A DNA stretch of 64,000 bases from Delphinapterus leucas (GCF_002288925.2 NW_022098001.1:10566582-10630581), one strand, 5' to 3'; shown: positions 1-12,960, counted from the first letter of the stretch. Numbers and translations: made by a program. Notes: generated by a model not told the origin, from the sequence alone.

Positions 1-139
1 ATTAATTGTTATTTAAAATCTATTAATAGAGGTTTACTTAGAGGACAAGTTGGTTTGGAACAGTGAAAACACTGGAAGGATAATAAGAGAGTAAGCTACT
101 GAAGCATATTTACTCTCAAGATAAGGAGAGTTCTTCTTA

Positions 140-1216
140 AATTTTATTTATTTATTTTTTAAACTTTTTATTTTATATTGGAGTATAGTCAATTAACAAT
201 GTTGTGATAGTTTCAGGTGCACAGCAAAGCGACTCAGCCATATATATACATGTATCCATTCTCCCCCAAACTCCCCTCCCATCCAGGCTGCCACATAACA
301 TTGAGCAGAGTTCCCTGTGCTCTACAGTAGGTCCTTTTTGGTTATCCATTTTAAATATAGCAGTGTGTACATGTTGATCCCATACTCCCTGACTATCCCT
401 TCCTCCCATCCTTCCCCCCTGGTAACCATAAGTTCGTTCTCTAAGTCTGTGAGTCTGTTTCTGTTTTGTAAATAAGTTCATTTGTATCATTTCTTTTTAG
501 ATTCTGCATATAAGGGGTATCATATGATATTTCTCTTTCTGTCTGACTTCACTCAGTATGACAATCTCTAGGTCCATCCATGTTGCTGCAAATGGCATTA
601 TTGCATTCTTTTTAATGGCCGAGTAATATTCCATTGTATATATGTACCATATCTTCTTTATCCATTCCTCTGTTGATGGACATTTAGGTTGCTTCTATGT
701 CTTGGCTATTGTAAACAGTGCTGCAATGAACTTTGGGGCGCATGTATCCTTTTGGACCATGTTTTTCTCCAGATATATGCCCAGGAGTGGGATTGCAGGG
801 CCATATGGTAGCTATGAGTTTAGCTTTCTGTTTTTTAAAAAAAATTTTATTTAATTATTTATTTTTGGCTGCATTGGGTCCTTGTTGCTGCACACAGGTT
901 TTCTCTAGTGGCGGCGAGTGGGGGCTACTCTTTGTTGCGGTGCACGTGCTTCTCATTGCAGTGGCTTCTCTTGTTGTGGAGCACGGGCCCTAGAGCGCGC
1001 AGGCTCAGTAGTTGTGACGCACGGGCTTAGTTGCTCCGTGGCATGTGGGATCTTCCCGGACCAGGGCTTGAACCCATGTCCCCTGCATCGGCAGGTGGAT
1101 TCTCAACCACTGTGCCACCGTGGAAGCCCTGTTTTTAGTTTTTGAAGGAACTCCCATACTGTTCTCCATAGTGGCTGTACCAATTTACATTCCCACCAAC
1201 AGTGTAGGAGGGTTCC
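140..1216 (-). mobile_element. L1 3' end (antisense), split by a SINE
   Basis: Read on the minus strand this is the 3' end of an L1. The 3'UTR with the 'cagcaaagcgactcagcc' type stretch lies at 140-500. The ORF2 C-terminus follows, with the 'gagtaatattccattgtata' segment (complement of the YTMEYYSAI coding stretch) near 620. It resumes at 1129-1216 after a nested SINE at about 835-1128. The element is 5'-truncated and its reading frame is broken. Confidence 0.85.
835..1128 (-). mobile_element. CHR-type SINE, antisense, nested in L1
   Basis: A tRNA-derived SINE reads on the minus strand. Its head is the complement 'ccaccgtggaagccct' at 1110-1128, followed by the B-box-like 'gggcttgaacccatg' region. 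The body runs back to an A/T-rich tail near 840. Short 'ctgttttt' sequences on both sides may be the target-site duplication. This longer CHR variant carries the 'ttggctgcattgggtcc' 3' segment. Confidence 0.85.
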
Positions 1217-1441
1217 TTTGAGAGTTCTATGATTTAAGCTATAGTTGGATTCTGTGGCAGTTTTTTTTTAATAGTGTTAAGAGGTGGTTAGTTTGGAGAA
1301 AGTGAAGTTAAGATCGAAGTCAACATGTTAGGATTACAAAGTGCATTCACACAAATGAAGAGTGAAGGTAAGAAAGCAATCATTTTATAAGGCAAAGTTT
1401 TGCTATGAATGAATGGATTATCAGTCAAAAGATAGATTATG
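1217..1441. other. Intronic spacer without recognised repeat
   Basis: AT-rich single-copy-looking sequence lies between two SINE-bearing segments. I see no ORF or repeat family. Its last 15 bases form the left target-site duplication of the next SINE. Confidence 0.5.
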
Positions 1442-1631
1442 GGGCTTCCCTGGTGGCGCAGTGGTTGAGGGTCCGCCTGCCGATGCAGGGCACATGGGTT
1501 TGTGCCCCGGTCTGGGAGGATCCCGCATGCCGCGGAGCGGCTGGGCCCGTGAGCCGTGGCCGCTGGGCCTGCGTGTCTGGAGCCTGTGCTCCGCAACGGG
1601 AGAGGCCACAACAATGAGAGGCCCGCGTGCC

Positions 1632-1663
<32 letters not shown>
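1442..1663 (+). mobile_element. CHR SINE with perfect target-site duplication
   Basis: This complete sense SINE has the head ggcttccctggtggcgcagt, the box-B-like 'gggtttgtgcccc', the body 'gccgcggagcggctgggc' and the 3' end 'gcccgcgtgccgc' followed by a long A-tail. The duplication aaaagatagattatgg is at 1427-1442 and 1664-1679. Close match to the sibling copies here suggests a fairly young insertion. Confidence 0.95.
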
Positions 1664-1669
<6 letters not shown>

Positions 1670-1679
1670 TAGATTATGG

Positions 1680-4086
1680 AATGAAAAATCCAAGGTAAAG
1701 TGACAAAGATATAGAAGGGTAAAGTAGAAGGTATTCATATGTTCCTCAGCGTGAAGAGCCCACATCAGTCTGTAGCATCAGTGGCTCTGACATTAGGCTG
1801 GAAATTAGGAACAGAGGTAAAAAGACAACAGGGAAAACTCTCAGGAATTGAGTTGGGTGGGACAAAGCAACAAACCAGATAAGTAGATAGTAGGGTGTCA
1901 GGAAAATCATGAAGATATTGCAGTGAGAAAATAATGGGCTTCAGTTTATGTCTGTATGCCTAATTCAGTGTCCTTGGAACGTTAGAAAGTAAAATTCTTG
2001 TGTGTTTATTATCAGAGAGATTCACTAAGTGGAGAGCTCCAGTTGACCTTGAGAAGATGGATTCTTAGAACTCTTAAACAAAAGCAGCGGCCTCAGTGGG
2101 TTGGCCCTGGGGGAAGCTTCCAACTTCAGTGGCAGGCAAATGGAGGAGGTGTTCTAAGTAATCAGTGAGAGAAGAATCCAGCGAACAGGAGCATCTCTTT
2201 GCATTAATGACTTGGTCCCTAAAGCACATCTGTCCTCCCTTTGGCTTTTCTTGGTTAATTTGGGGTGGCACCAACTCCATTAGAATTGATTTAGGCCCTG
2301 TAGATGGGAAAAATCAACTGGCTCTTCCTTCCTAGAGAGAGGGAGTATGACAGCATCTGGAGCAGTTCCTGGTGAGCAGACTTCAGTTGTACATTAAGAC
2401 AGGAGATAAACTCAGTCTTTAGTCAACTCTAGGCAATGATTAACTTATCCATTGTTCTTTAAGGGACTGAGATATAGCATGTATTGGTACAGAAGAATTT
2501 CTTAGAAACATAAAGAAAAAGGTAAATGTGTGTTAAACACAGCTAGGTTGAAGTTTGTTTTTCTGAAGTAATCCCAGAAAATTCCAGTGGTCATTCCAGA
2601 AATGTGTATTAGTAAAGCTTTAAAAATAATGGGTTTAAATTGAGCACTTCTTGTTTGGTTATAAGGGAGGAAAAGTGCTTAGAATTTAGTTTTTCTAGTT
2701 TCAAGGAGGTCTCTGTAGAACTAGGGGTACTGTCACTTCAGGCCATCATATATGATGGCTTTCACTGTCTCTTTTTTTTTTTTTTTTTTTAATATTGATG
2801 ATGAGACCCAAAAACAGAAGTTTCATGGAATGAACTATGTGTGATGTTCTCTGGTACTTTTCTATTTTCTGTTCTGTTGTAGTTCATTGAAAAATTGCTG
2901 GTCATGACCCACCAAGTTATTTTCACGACCTACTAATCAGCTGTGATCTGCAGTCTGGAAAACATTGTTGGTCTGTGTAGTTGTGACAGTGAGGAAATGG
3001 ATTCCATTTCCAGCACCATTCCTGATGGTGGTATTACCAAGGGAATCCGGAGTGGTATAATTGTAACAAGCTATACATACAATAGAGATATTCTTTTAAG
3101 ATTCTAAAAAGGGAAGAGGGGAAGGGGAGAGAGGAAACCATTATTTAAAAACAACTGTATTTTGAACACTTTCTATATGTCCCAATTAAGGTATGGGAAA
3201 ATGGAAAATGATTATCCATGGTGTCTGACAGAGTTTATAAAGGCAAATATAATACATGAAGGTTTCTTTGAGGCAAAGGCTCTTTTGCTTTCTGGTGTAG
3301 AATGACCCTGTGCACTGGAAATATCCCACTGTAATTACGATGACATCAACTTCTGATTCCCTAACAGCTCCACCCTCTCTATCTACCAGAGGTCTTTAGA
3401 TTTTTTCTTCTAAAGTGAAAATTGATACTACCTGATAAGAAATTTTCTTTTTTATTTGTCCCAAGCTGCTTTTTTGTTGTGATTTTATTTGAGTTGCCTC
3501 ATATGTTAGGGTTACTCTAAGTTCAAGAAGTATTTTAGCTCATATTGTAGAACAAAGATTCTATATTTGAAATGCCTTATTACAATTGTTTTTTCTACAC
3601 AGTCTCAAGTTGAATAAATGAAGTAACAAATATGTAAACAGACATGTATAAAAATTAAAAATAAGTCCATTGCTTGCATGCCATGATATTAAGGTGCAGA
3701 TTACGTTGAACTTCTTAATAGTACATCAAAGGATATATCTTTAAAAATGACTTTGTAGCAAAATGAGAATTAACAGGAAGCTCTTAGCATTAATGATAAT
3801 TAATATAGGTGTACATGTGGTAGTACTATATGTGGGTTCTGAATTAGTCTATAGATTTTATATAATACCAGACATCTTAGTAAGGAGGTAAAATAGAGTA
3901 AATTTTTCAGATATGTTGATATAAATATTAGTATCTTGATACACTTATAAAATTGGGGAAATCGTTGAGCATATGTGATTCTAAGGATGAGTAGTTTCTG
4001 TCATGTATTCAAAATATAGAATGTTATTCTCTATCTAGATCATCTTTTGTTTTTTGCCTTAGCAATTGCTTTCTATATCCCTACTT
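1680..4086. other. Intronic sequence, no gene seen
   Basis: About 2.4 kb of AT-rich sequence has no coding exon, splice-flanked ORF or repeat family I can name. A T-run lies near 2771-2790. Part of it may be old decayed repeat below what I can recognise by eye. Confidence 0.5.
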
Positions 4087-4612
4087 TAAAAAAAAATTGA
4101 AGTATAGTTAATTTACAATATTATGTTAGTTTCGAGTGTACAGCAAAGTGATTCAGTTATATGCACACACACATATATATTCTTTTTCATATTCTTTTCC
4201 ATTATAGGTTATTACAAGATATTGAGTATAGTTCTCTGTGCTGTACAGTAGGTCCTTGTTGTTTACCTATTTTACATACAGTAGTGTGTATATATTAATC
4301 CCAAACTCCTAATTTATGCCCCCCCATCCCCTTTGGTAACCTTAAGTTTGTTTTCTATGTGTGAGTCCACTTCTGTTTTGTAAATAAGTTCATTTGTATC
4401 ATTTCTTTAGATTCCACGTATAAGTGATACCATATGATATTTGTCTTCACCTGACTTACTTCACTTAATACTATAATTTCTAGATCCATTCATGTTGCTA
4501 AAAATGGCATTATTTCATTCTTTTTATGGCTGAGTAATATTCCATTGTGTGTGTATATATACTACATCTTCTTTATCCATTCATCTGTCGATGGACTTTT
4601 TAGGTTGCAGAT
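4087..4612 (-). mobile_element. L1 3' end, antisense, 5'-truncated
   Basis: Complement of an L1 3'UTR: 'ttgaagtatagttaatttac', then 'cagcaaagtgattcagttat', then 'gctgtacagtaggtccttg', continuing into the ORF2 C-terminal end 'tggctgagtaatattccatt'. It stops near 4610 where the match to L1 ends. It is the same subfamily type as the element at 140-1216 but a separate insertion. Confidence 0.85.
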
Positions 4613-4914
4613 CATTTTTTCATTTTTAGAATTTTTGGTTTTCTGAAATCATGGGACCTAGAGTTCTGTAATTGGAAAGGAATGCAAATTAAAATTATTT
4701 TTGAAATTTAGGTGAGCTTTTTACATATTTGAAGCAAGCATAAATTAAAGAGAATAGGCAGTTAATTTCCTTGACTCTTTCTCTCTGGAGCCGCATTATT
4801 TTTCCCGTTTGCTGGGTTACCCCATTCTCCTGTTTCTTTCTAAAAACTGACTTCTTTTACTCATTGATTATTGCTCATGGCAGCAATTGACTGTCATCCT
4901 TGAGTTCATTACTT

Positions 4915-5690
4915 TGTTCATTTATTCATATATTCAGTAATTGTTAACTACCTTTCAAATGTCAGATGCTGGGTACATCGTTGAATGAAACAGATGAAAT
5001 CTTTGCCCTCATAGAACATACACTCCAGTTGGAGCTTGAGCTATGAAGGGTAGAAGTAGTATGTATTGATAGAGAAAAATGGTGGAACCTGCTTCCTAAG
5101 AAGGTACTTAAGCTGTGAACGTGAGGTTGAGAAGTATTCCGTGTGAGTAGCCGGAAAGAGTATTCCAGGAAGAGGGAAAAGCTGTGAGAAGACCTGGAGG
5201 TGGGAAAGAGTTTAGTGTGTGGGAGGAGTTGAAATAAGGCCACCGTGGCTGGGTTGTAGAATGGGAGAAAGTGGTTGGAGATGAGGTCAGAGAGATGGGC
5301 AGGGATTCAATGATTCAGGCCATGGAAAGGAATTTGGATTTAAGTCAGTATAGTGGGCTGTCATTAAAGAGTTTTAAGTGGAATTTTAAGCAGTTTATAT
5401 TTTTAAAAGATCATTCTTGTTGCTTTGGGTAGAATAAATTGTAGAGGGTTATGAATAAAAGCAGGCAAACAAATGAGTCTGTTGCACTTGGTTAGAGATG
5501 GTGAAGTCAGTGGAGATGGAGAGAAGTGGACAGATTTCAGTTATGTTTTGGAGTTGGAAATGAAAGACTTACTGATAAATTAGATATGGGGAATGAGGAA
5601 GAAGGAATCAATTCTGGCTCCTAGGTTTTGGGTTTGAGCAGCTTGGGGGATGGGGAAAGGCTGGGAGAGGAACAGGTTAGGTATCTATAA
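4915..5690 (-). mobile_element. L2 LINE relic, antisense
   Basis: The stretch begins with the complement of the L2 3' end ('tgttcatttattcatatattcag'-like), then 'gctgggtacatcgttgaatg'. It continues with 'ttccaggaagagggaaaagc', 'gaaataaggccaccgtggctg' and 'gtggagatggagagaagtgga', which are complements of the well-known L2 coding region. Strongly decayed, with no usable frame. The family call is from memory of L2. Confidence 0.7.
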
Positions 5691-5904
5691 TCTCTTTCTT
5701 AGAATTCCACATTCTCAGGAATGTGAATCTATTCCACCCAAAATGTGATACTAGGTGGTTCCCTTAGAAGTGGAAGTGGGTAGGGAGGAAATGATGGGCA
5801 CTGACTTCCTTTTTCAACCTCTTGTTTTCACCTCATTAGACTAGAGAATGGGAAACAGATTAAGCCTTTGTTAGGTGTTGAATTGTTTGGGTGACCTGTT
5901 ATTT

Positions 5905-6175
5905 AAGAAAAATCTTTTTATTGCAAAATAAAACATCAGTAAAAAACAAATGTGTGGTTTGATGAATTACTGTAAGTCAGACACCTTTATAATCACCAAT
6001 CAGGTTAAGAAATAGAATTTTGCCACCCTCTCAGGAAGCCCCTTCTGAGTGCTCCATCGCAATCACAGCCACCTCTTTCCACATGTAACCATTATCCTGA
6101 CTTCTATAGTAATAACTTAAATGTACATTGCTAGACACTGTAGGTTAGTCTTGCCGATTAAAAAATAGTATTTAT
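5905..6175 (-). mobile_element. Old L1 3'UTR relic, antisense
   Basis: The text 'tgatgaattactgtaagtcag', 'aatcaggttaagaaatagaa' and 'accattatcctgacttctat' matches the pattern of an old mammalian L1 3' end on the minus strand. Subfamily not determined. Confidence 0.55.
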
Positions 6176-7032
6176 ATGAGTTGTCGTTTTTAATCTTTAG
6201 GTTGGTCCTCCATCTTTTTTCTTTTCCTTTTCCTGTTGAAGACCCAGGCTGTTTGAATTGTAGTTTTCCACAGCCTGGATTTTGCTGATTGCTTGCTCAA
6301 AGCGCAGTTCAGCATGTTCCTTTGTCTTCCATATTTCCTGCAAATGGGCAGCTGGATCCAGAGACTGGATCAGGCTCAAGTCAGTCCCTTAGGCATTGTT
6401 ATAGGTGGTGTTTGGCAAGACTATATGAGACAATGTCTGGTTGCCTCTCTTTTTTGTGATGTTAGCAGCTGTTGATGGTTCATGCTTATTTCTGTTAATT
6501 TGTTGGATGTTGCAAAATGGTGAAATTCTAAATACACCATTATGTTTTCATTTATTAGTTGGAATGGTTTTATAAAGAGTCACTTTTCTCATCCTCTGTT
6601 TGGTTACCCAGTGGTATAGTTTGTAAAGGAAAGACGGGATAAATGCTTGATTCTTTCCCTTTATTTACCTGTTTTTAAGATAATCAGTTCCCTGTTTTCC
6701 TCCAAAGGGGACCAATTATTTTTTTTTCTCTTTTTTAAAATGCCATTATGAGCTGATGGATGTAAACATATTTGATGGATTTAATCCATTGCAGTTACTT
6801 TTGCTGAAGCTCAAAGTGTCCCATCTTTGATCAGTGAGAATCCCTTCAGGAGACAACATGACCTGGGCGGTCTTTTGACAGCTTCTTTGCTCCATGCTGT
6901 GATAAGAAATTCAGGGCTCATCTTGACCGTCTTCTGTCCCAGATCTGGAATCAGCCTTTTCCAGTAAGCCCTACTTTTAGTGAGAGATGGTATTTCAAGA
7001 CCTCAACCTGGGCACTAATATGATGTTATTTT
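6176..7032. other. Intronic sequence, probably old decayed repeat
   Basis: Mostly pyrimidine-rich sequence with short open frames on both strands (for example around 6197-6475) that lack coding character. No family recognised. It ends at the left target-site duplication of the L1 at 7046. Confidence 0.4.
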
Positions 7033-9133
7033 AAAATAGTGTTTTTATACATAGAAAATCCTAAAGATGCTACCAGAAAACTACTAGAGCTAATCAATGA
7101 ATTTGGTAAAGTAACAGGATACAAAATTAATGCACAGAAATCTCTGGCATTCCTATATACTAATGATGAAAAATCTGAAATGGAAATCAAGAAGACACTC
7201 CCATTTACCACTGCAACAAAAAGAATAAAATATCTAGGAATAAACCTACCTAAGGAGACAAAAGACCTGTATGCAGAAAATTATAAGACACTGATGAAAG
7301 AAATTAAAGATGATACAAATAGATGGAGAGATATACCATGTTCTTGGATTGGAAGAATCAACATTGTGAAAATGACTCTACTACCCAAAGCAATCTATAG
7401 ATTCAATGCAATCCCTATCAAACTACCACTGGCATTTTTCACAGAAGTAGAAAAAAAATTTCACAATTTGTATGGAAACACAAAAGACCCCGAATAGCCA
7501 AAGCAATCTTGAGAACGAGAAAAGGAGCTGGAGGAATCAGGCTCCCTGACTTCAGACTATACTACAAAGCTACAGTAATCAAGACAGTATGGTCCTGGCA
7601 CAAAAACAGAAAGATAGATCAATGGAACAGGATAGAAAGCCCAGAGATAAACCCACGCACATATGGACACATTATCTTTGATAAAGGAGGCAGGAATGTA
7701 CAGTGGAGAAAGGACAGCCTCTTCAATAAGTGGTGCTGGGAAAACTGGACAGGTACATGTAAAAGTATGAGATTAGATCACTCCCTAACACCATACACAA
7801 AAATAAGCTCAAAATGGATTAAAGACCTAAATGTAAGGCCAGAAACTATCAAACTCTTAGAGGAAAACATAGGCAAAACACTCTATGACATAAATCACAG
7901 CAAGATCCTTTCTGACCCACCTCCTAGAGTAATGGAAATAAAAACAAAAATAAACAAATGGGACCTAATGAAACTTCAAAGCTTTTGCACAGCAAAGGAA
8001 ACCATAAACAAGACCAAAAGACAACCCTCAGAATGGGAGAAAATATTTGCAAATGAAACAACTGACAAAGGATTAATCTCCAAAATTTACAAGCAGCTCA
8101 TGCAGCTCAATAACAAAAAAACAAACAACCCAATCCAAAAATGGGCAGAAAACCTAAATAGACATTTCTCCAAATAAGATATATAGACTGCCAACAAACA
8201 CATGAAAGAATGCTCAACATCATTAATCATTAGAGAATTGCAAATCAAAACTACAATGAGATATCATTTCACACCAGTCAGAATGACCATCATCAAAAAA
8301 TCTAGAAACAATAAATGCTGGAGAGGGTGTGGAGAAAAGGGAACACTCTTGCACTGCTGGTGGGAATGTGCATTGGTTCAGCCACTATGGAGAATAGTAT
8401 GGAGGTTCCTTAAAAAACTACAAATAGAACTACCATATGACCCAGCAATCCCACTACTGGGCATATACCCTGAGAAAACCAAAATTCAAAAAGAGTCATG
8501 TACCAAAATGTTCATTGCAGCTCTATTTACAATAGCCTGGAGATGGAAACAACCTAAGTGCCCATCATCAGATGAATGGATAAAGAAGATGTGGCACATA
8601 TATACAATGGAATATTACTCAGCCATAAAAAGAAACGAAATTGAGCTATTTGTAATGAGGTGGATACACCTAGAGTCTGTCATACAGAGTGAAGTAAGTC
8701 AGAAAGAAAAAGACAAATACTGTATGCTAACACATATATATGAAATTTAAGAAGAAAAAAAAATGTCATGAAGAACCTAGGGGTAAGACAGGAATAAAGA
8801 CACAGACCTACTGGAGAACGGACTTGAGGATATGGGGAGGGGGAAGGGTGAGCTGTGACAGGACGAGAGAGAGTCATGGACATATACACACTAACAAACA
8901 TAAGGTAGATAGCGAGTGGGAAGCAACCGCATGGCACAGGGATATCGGCTTGGTGCTTTGTGACCACCTGGAGGGGTGGGAGGGAGGGAGACGCAAGAGG
9001 GAAGAGATATGGGAACATACGTATATGTATAACTGATTCACTTTGTTATGGGGCAGAAAAGAACACACATTGTAAAGCAGTTATACCCCAATAAAGATGT
9101 TAAAAATAAATAAATAAAATAAAATAGTGTTTT
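7033..9133 (+). mobile_element. Sense L1, 5'-truncated, with 13-bp target-site duplication
   Basis: An L1 insertion in the sense of STK3. It starts inside ORF2 just after the reverse transcriptase active site ([13 protein letters not shown]), runs through the C-terminal part and the Cys-rich motif ([14 protein letters not shown]), and stops at about 8750. A 3'UTR with 'ccaataaagatgttaaaaat' and an A-rich tail follow. The direct repeat aaaatagtgtttt flanks it at 7033-7045 and 9121-9133. ORF2 is split by frameshifts near 7500 and 8180, so it is inert. The 5' truncation with a clean duplication is typical of target-primed reverse transcription. Confidence 0.95.
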
Positions 9134-11596
9134 ATTTACAGATAGGAAAACTGACTCATTCTTTCAAACTATGGGCTAATCTATCAAAAAATGTGATGGC
9201 ACCGGCAGTTTTGCACTTCTTTCCCTGGATAATATCTCTACCATACATTTATGCTTCTAAGTTTGAGTCAGAAATTGGACATATATAGACAAATTCTGTG
9301 GTAGAGACTATTTAGAGTGGACTTTTAGTTTTGTGTTCTCCCTATCTTACACTGGTTACCATTTGACCCACTGTTATCCTAATAACCAGCCTCACTTCTT
9401 TCCGACCTCTAAATGTTTCAGGTGACCTAGTTTCTTCTTTTCTTAAATGAAAAAGAGAAAATAAAAGAATCCAAGACAGATAACAGTACTAGTGATCTGA
9501 TCAGATTTCAGGCCTTACTTTTAAGGTAGACCTTTTAGCTTGCCTTGTCTTGCATACATAAAAGTGTATCTGTACAAACAAACAAAATTCAAGGGCATCT
9601 TGAGGCTGCTTTATAAATCCAGCCCTGGCTAATGAATTGAAAATGAAGCGCATCCAAGATATGTTACTCCCTTTTAGGTTTGATATTAGCCCCTCTTGTT
9701 AAGTTTTATTGAGCTTTTGAATAAGTAAAAGGAGATATTTGTCTCAGTGACATAGTTGGTAAATTACACTTGCCACTGTGTCGTATAACTTTATAAAGAA
9801 TTAGTTTTGGTATAATTATTGTATTAAAAGACATTAGGTTGCACTTATAAGTTGATATGTGAATTAGTCTGTCAGTGCAGTCAAATAGCAGCCAGTAAAC
9901 ATTTTCCAATGATAATATCTATTCAAACATTTTTAATAATTAGTGAGATCTGGATCATAGAGAGAGATTGGAGAGTAGCGATTGCTCTGAATAAAATTTA
10001 TAGTTTACTTAATTCCTAAGAATTATAAAAAAAAAGATGAAATTAAGCAATGGAATTTCATAAAAATTCCAGTGGAAATTAAAAATATATGTACTAGTTA
10101 ACTCTTGAGAAGAAAGTATTTTGATAATTTTCTTTTCCTTGTAGATTGAGTTTTCCTTCAATGCACTTGAGTCTTGTTGTATACTTCCCAGGTCTTTTTT
10201 TCTTTTTTTTTCTAATAGAAGAGAATTCAAGTACCAGGCCAAGATAAGAAAATGGGATCACCCCACTCCTTTATATACAGACTTTCAGCACTCGATTAGT
10301 CAGCTTTAATTAATATTCATAAAGCAGTCATGTGATGTGAAACAGTCTCCCAAAATAGTGATATGGTGATAACTTTAAAGATATTCAGCATCATTGGGAA
10401 GTGTGGTGTACCACATAATGGATTTTCCAAATAAATGAAATCAACCACTTCAAGCATTATACTCTTAAAATATTTTAAAAACACTTTTAAAACAACCACC
10501 TTTGATGGAAATTCATTTCAGAGGGAGGACACTTGACCCAGTCTTCTGAGACTGATCATTTGCTTTCTTGATTACTTAATATTAATTTAAAATGAATTTT
10601 AGTTTATAAAAACCCATTAAGAAGTTAATGGAACTGTTCATAGTCTTAGTTTATAGAAATAGTCAAGTGTGCTATTTTGGTGTGTTAGAAGCTTTGTTGC
10701 TGCATATAGCTGGGTTTTTCCCCCCTGAATCCAGTCTTGTGTTTTACTGTCACCCGTCGTTTCTCATTGCTATGCTCCTCTCTAAACTGCTGCTTATCTT
10801 AGAAATAATGATCTGACCTAACAGTAGCTCTCCCTTTGCCAAAGTAAAGCACATGCTCTTTGTATCAATTTTTGCTTACCAAAGACCTTTTTCTCTTCTG
10901 GGTTCATAGTACATCTTGAAATCATCTTTTGACTAAGAACATTATTGTGCAGTGAAGGAGAGAAAAATTATTCAAACTTTGCTAAATTTCTAAAATTTAA
11001 TATGAAAATAACCAATTTTTTGCATCAAAAAGGAACAGGATTTTACCCTAAAAATCCCACAAAATTCCCAAGTTAAAACAAATTTCTGTCGTTTTGGAGC
11101 ATTACTTAGATTTTGAGGACTCATGGTATTACCAAACTGAACTGGTGTTTCAGAGGTGTATTTGTATTCCTGTACAAATACAATAACATTATATTTGTAG
11201 TACTTTATTTTTAAGTTCTGTGGGTGAAGTATTTAAGCTATTTATCTTTCATATAACGATTGAATTTTTTTCTATTAGACAAAGCTGGAATTCAAAAATT
11301 TTATTTTTATTTCTTAAAAAAACCCAAACAGGTGCAAATAATCCCAGTTTACAAAAAGCAAAAATTATTTTCACAAAGCACCAAAATCATGAACTATTTC
11401 ACAGTCTTTTCCCCTTAATTTATTTACAAAGAACCTCAGAAAAATACTGAGAAGTGGCTTCCTACGTGCTGTTGCTGGGTACTTAATCAAACTGCGCTGA
11501 GAAATCAAGCAAAATACCGTCCATCTCTGAAAACAGCTGAAAGCAGCCACTGTCTCCACAAGCTGCCCCACACTTCTATTCATGAAAGCCTGTAAA
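9134..11596. other. Intronic sequence, no gene seen
   Basis: About 2.5 kb of AT-rich unique-looking intron. Short open frames exist but none has splice context or recognisable protein similarity. Low-complexity T/C runs lie near 10195-10215. Confidence 0.5.
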
Positions 11597-11835
11597 AATT
11601 ATGCAGAAGTCGGAGTACAGAACTCATTGAATGATACAGATGTTAATACTGTTAGTTTAAACTTTCCTTGAAGTTACACTTTTATTAAAGTGGTTATACC
11701 TTTAATTAATGTGTTGATGTTTGGGGTTATTGCAATTAATTCTAGTATTGTTCTAGGGATGGAGTGAGGAGTTGAGAGTGTATAGAGACTCAATCCTCAT
11801 ATTTTATTTTCAAAATTTCGAATGTAGGGAAATAA
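11597..11835 (+). repeat. Local duplication copy A (unassigned)
   Basis: This stretch resembles 12961-13205 over its length. Shared blocks include 'aactca(t/c)tgaatgatac', 'aactttcctt(g)aagtta', 'gagtgaggagtt', 'gtgtatagagact' and 'aatcctcatatttta'. The copies lie about 1.36 kb apart in the same orientation with small indels. No transposon family is recognised, so it may be an old local duplication or two copies of an unnamed repeat. Confidence 0.75.
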
Positions 11836-12633
11836 ATGAGGAAGAAGACATATGAGTAAATCCAGTTTTTAAGTGTAGGTAGTCTCTTTAGCACAAATCA
11901 TAGTGGAATTTTTTATACAGTAGGTTCATGAGTAGACCTTGTAAGTTTCATGTAGACGTCTCCTCTTTTATTTTTAATCAGTTAAAGATTCTGTTCCCTT
12001 TTTAAGTTCTCAAATCTAGGTATGGTTGTTGAGTATTTAAAAATCTTTATAATGAACTGGATTAAAAGTTATGAGACAGGTCTGTCTCTTTCTTATACAG
12101 TTATTTTTAACTTTTATTTTAGTAGGATGTGAATATGTTGGAGCTGTTTCAGATGCGCTGTTTACACTGTCTGTATTTTCTGGATTTGTGTTTTTTGAAA
12201 AATGAGTTATTAAGAAAGTAAATGCATTAACACGTCTTTAGGGCTGGGGAGTATATCTCAGTGTTTGTTAACTTCATATAGGTTTGTTACAAGAAATTAA
12301 AAGGAATCAGGTCACTTTCCAGTTGAGGCTAAGTGAAAAAATTCTTGGGAAAAAAGTATGAAAGACTCCAAGGGTGAAGGAAGGAGAAAAATCTCAATTT
12401 TTTCTTTAAAGCTCTTTGCCAGGAAATAATAATTTTAGAGTACTTTTGGGCAGAGAGCCAAACCTGAGAGGAAATGGTTTGATAGAGTTGAAAAACAAGA
12501 CTTTCATTTAATTATAAAAAGTCTTCTATCCATTGTAGAGCATCTGTTTTCTGAGTTGGATTTCAGCTCATTCTAGTGCCACTAATTAATTAAACCCTCA
12601 TAAATTTTCATAGTTTTGTAAAGTAAATACACT
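11836..12633. other. Intronic spacer between the local duplicates
   Basis: AT-rich sequence with no ORF or known repeat that I can support. Confidence 0.45.
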
Positions 12634-12730
12634 ATCAATTATACAATTTAATAAATCAATTATACAATTTATCAATCATACAATTTAATAAATATCAGTT
12701 ATACAATTTAATAAATAATTTAATACAATA
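12634..12730 (+). repeat. AT-rich tandem array, unit near 20-26 bases
   Basis: Repeated variants of 'tatacaatttaataaat' with interspersed 'caatta', 'caatca' and 'cagtta' occur four times or more. Units differ by substitutions and length, so this is an imperfect minisatellite, not a simple microsatellite. Confidence 0.8.
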
Positions 12731-12786
12731 TCAAATTATATCTATCATACTATTAAAAAAGTGATAATTACTAGGGAAACAAGAGC

Positions 12787-12950
12787 CAGAACTTTAGAGT
12801 CAGGTAGACCATGGTTCTAACCTTAGCTTTGCCATTTCCTGCAATGCAATGGTAGGTAAGTTACTTAACTTTTCTAAGTCTCGGTATACTCACTTATAAA
12901 ATGGAGGTGATAATAGTACTTTTTCTTTGGGTTTTGTGAGGATTAAATGA
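12787..12950 (+). mobile_element. MIR SINE relic
   Basis: The sequence has the MIR core order: 'gagtcaggtagaccatggttc', 'ggtaagttacttaacttttct', 'ataaaatggaggtgataatag', then 'gtgaggattaaatga'. It is a mammal-wide ancient tRNA-derived SINE. It lies directly before duplicate copy B. Confidence 0.85.
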
Positions 12951-12960
12951 AGTCTATAAA

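Noticed and set aside
1442..1520. tRNA-like A and B boxes at SINE heads
   Set aside because: These are SINE promoter remnants from the tRNA-derived head. The sequence continues into a SINE body and A-tail and does not form a tRNA acceptor stem.
1405..1765. Repeated protein-like frames such as LSLLWPLPLRSTGS in several places
   Set aside because: They are translations of CHR SINE copies on either strand, not genes. The same peptides recur at every SINE.
7039..8750. Long frames that look like an RNA-binding or polymerase gene
   Set aside because: They are L1 ORF2 pieces split by frameshifts and flanked by a target-site duplication.
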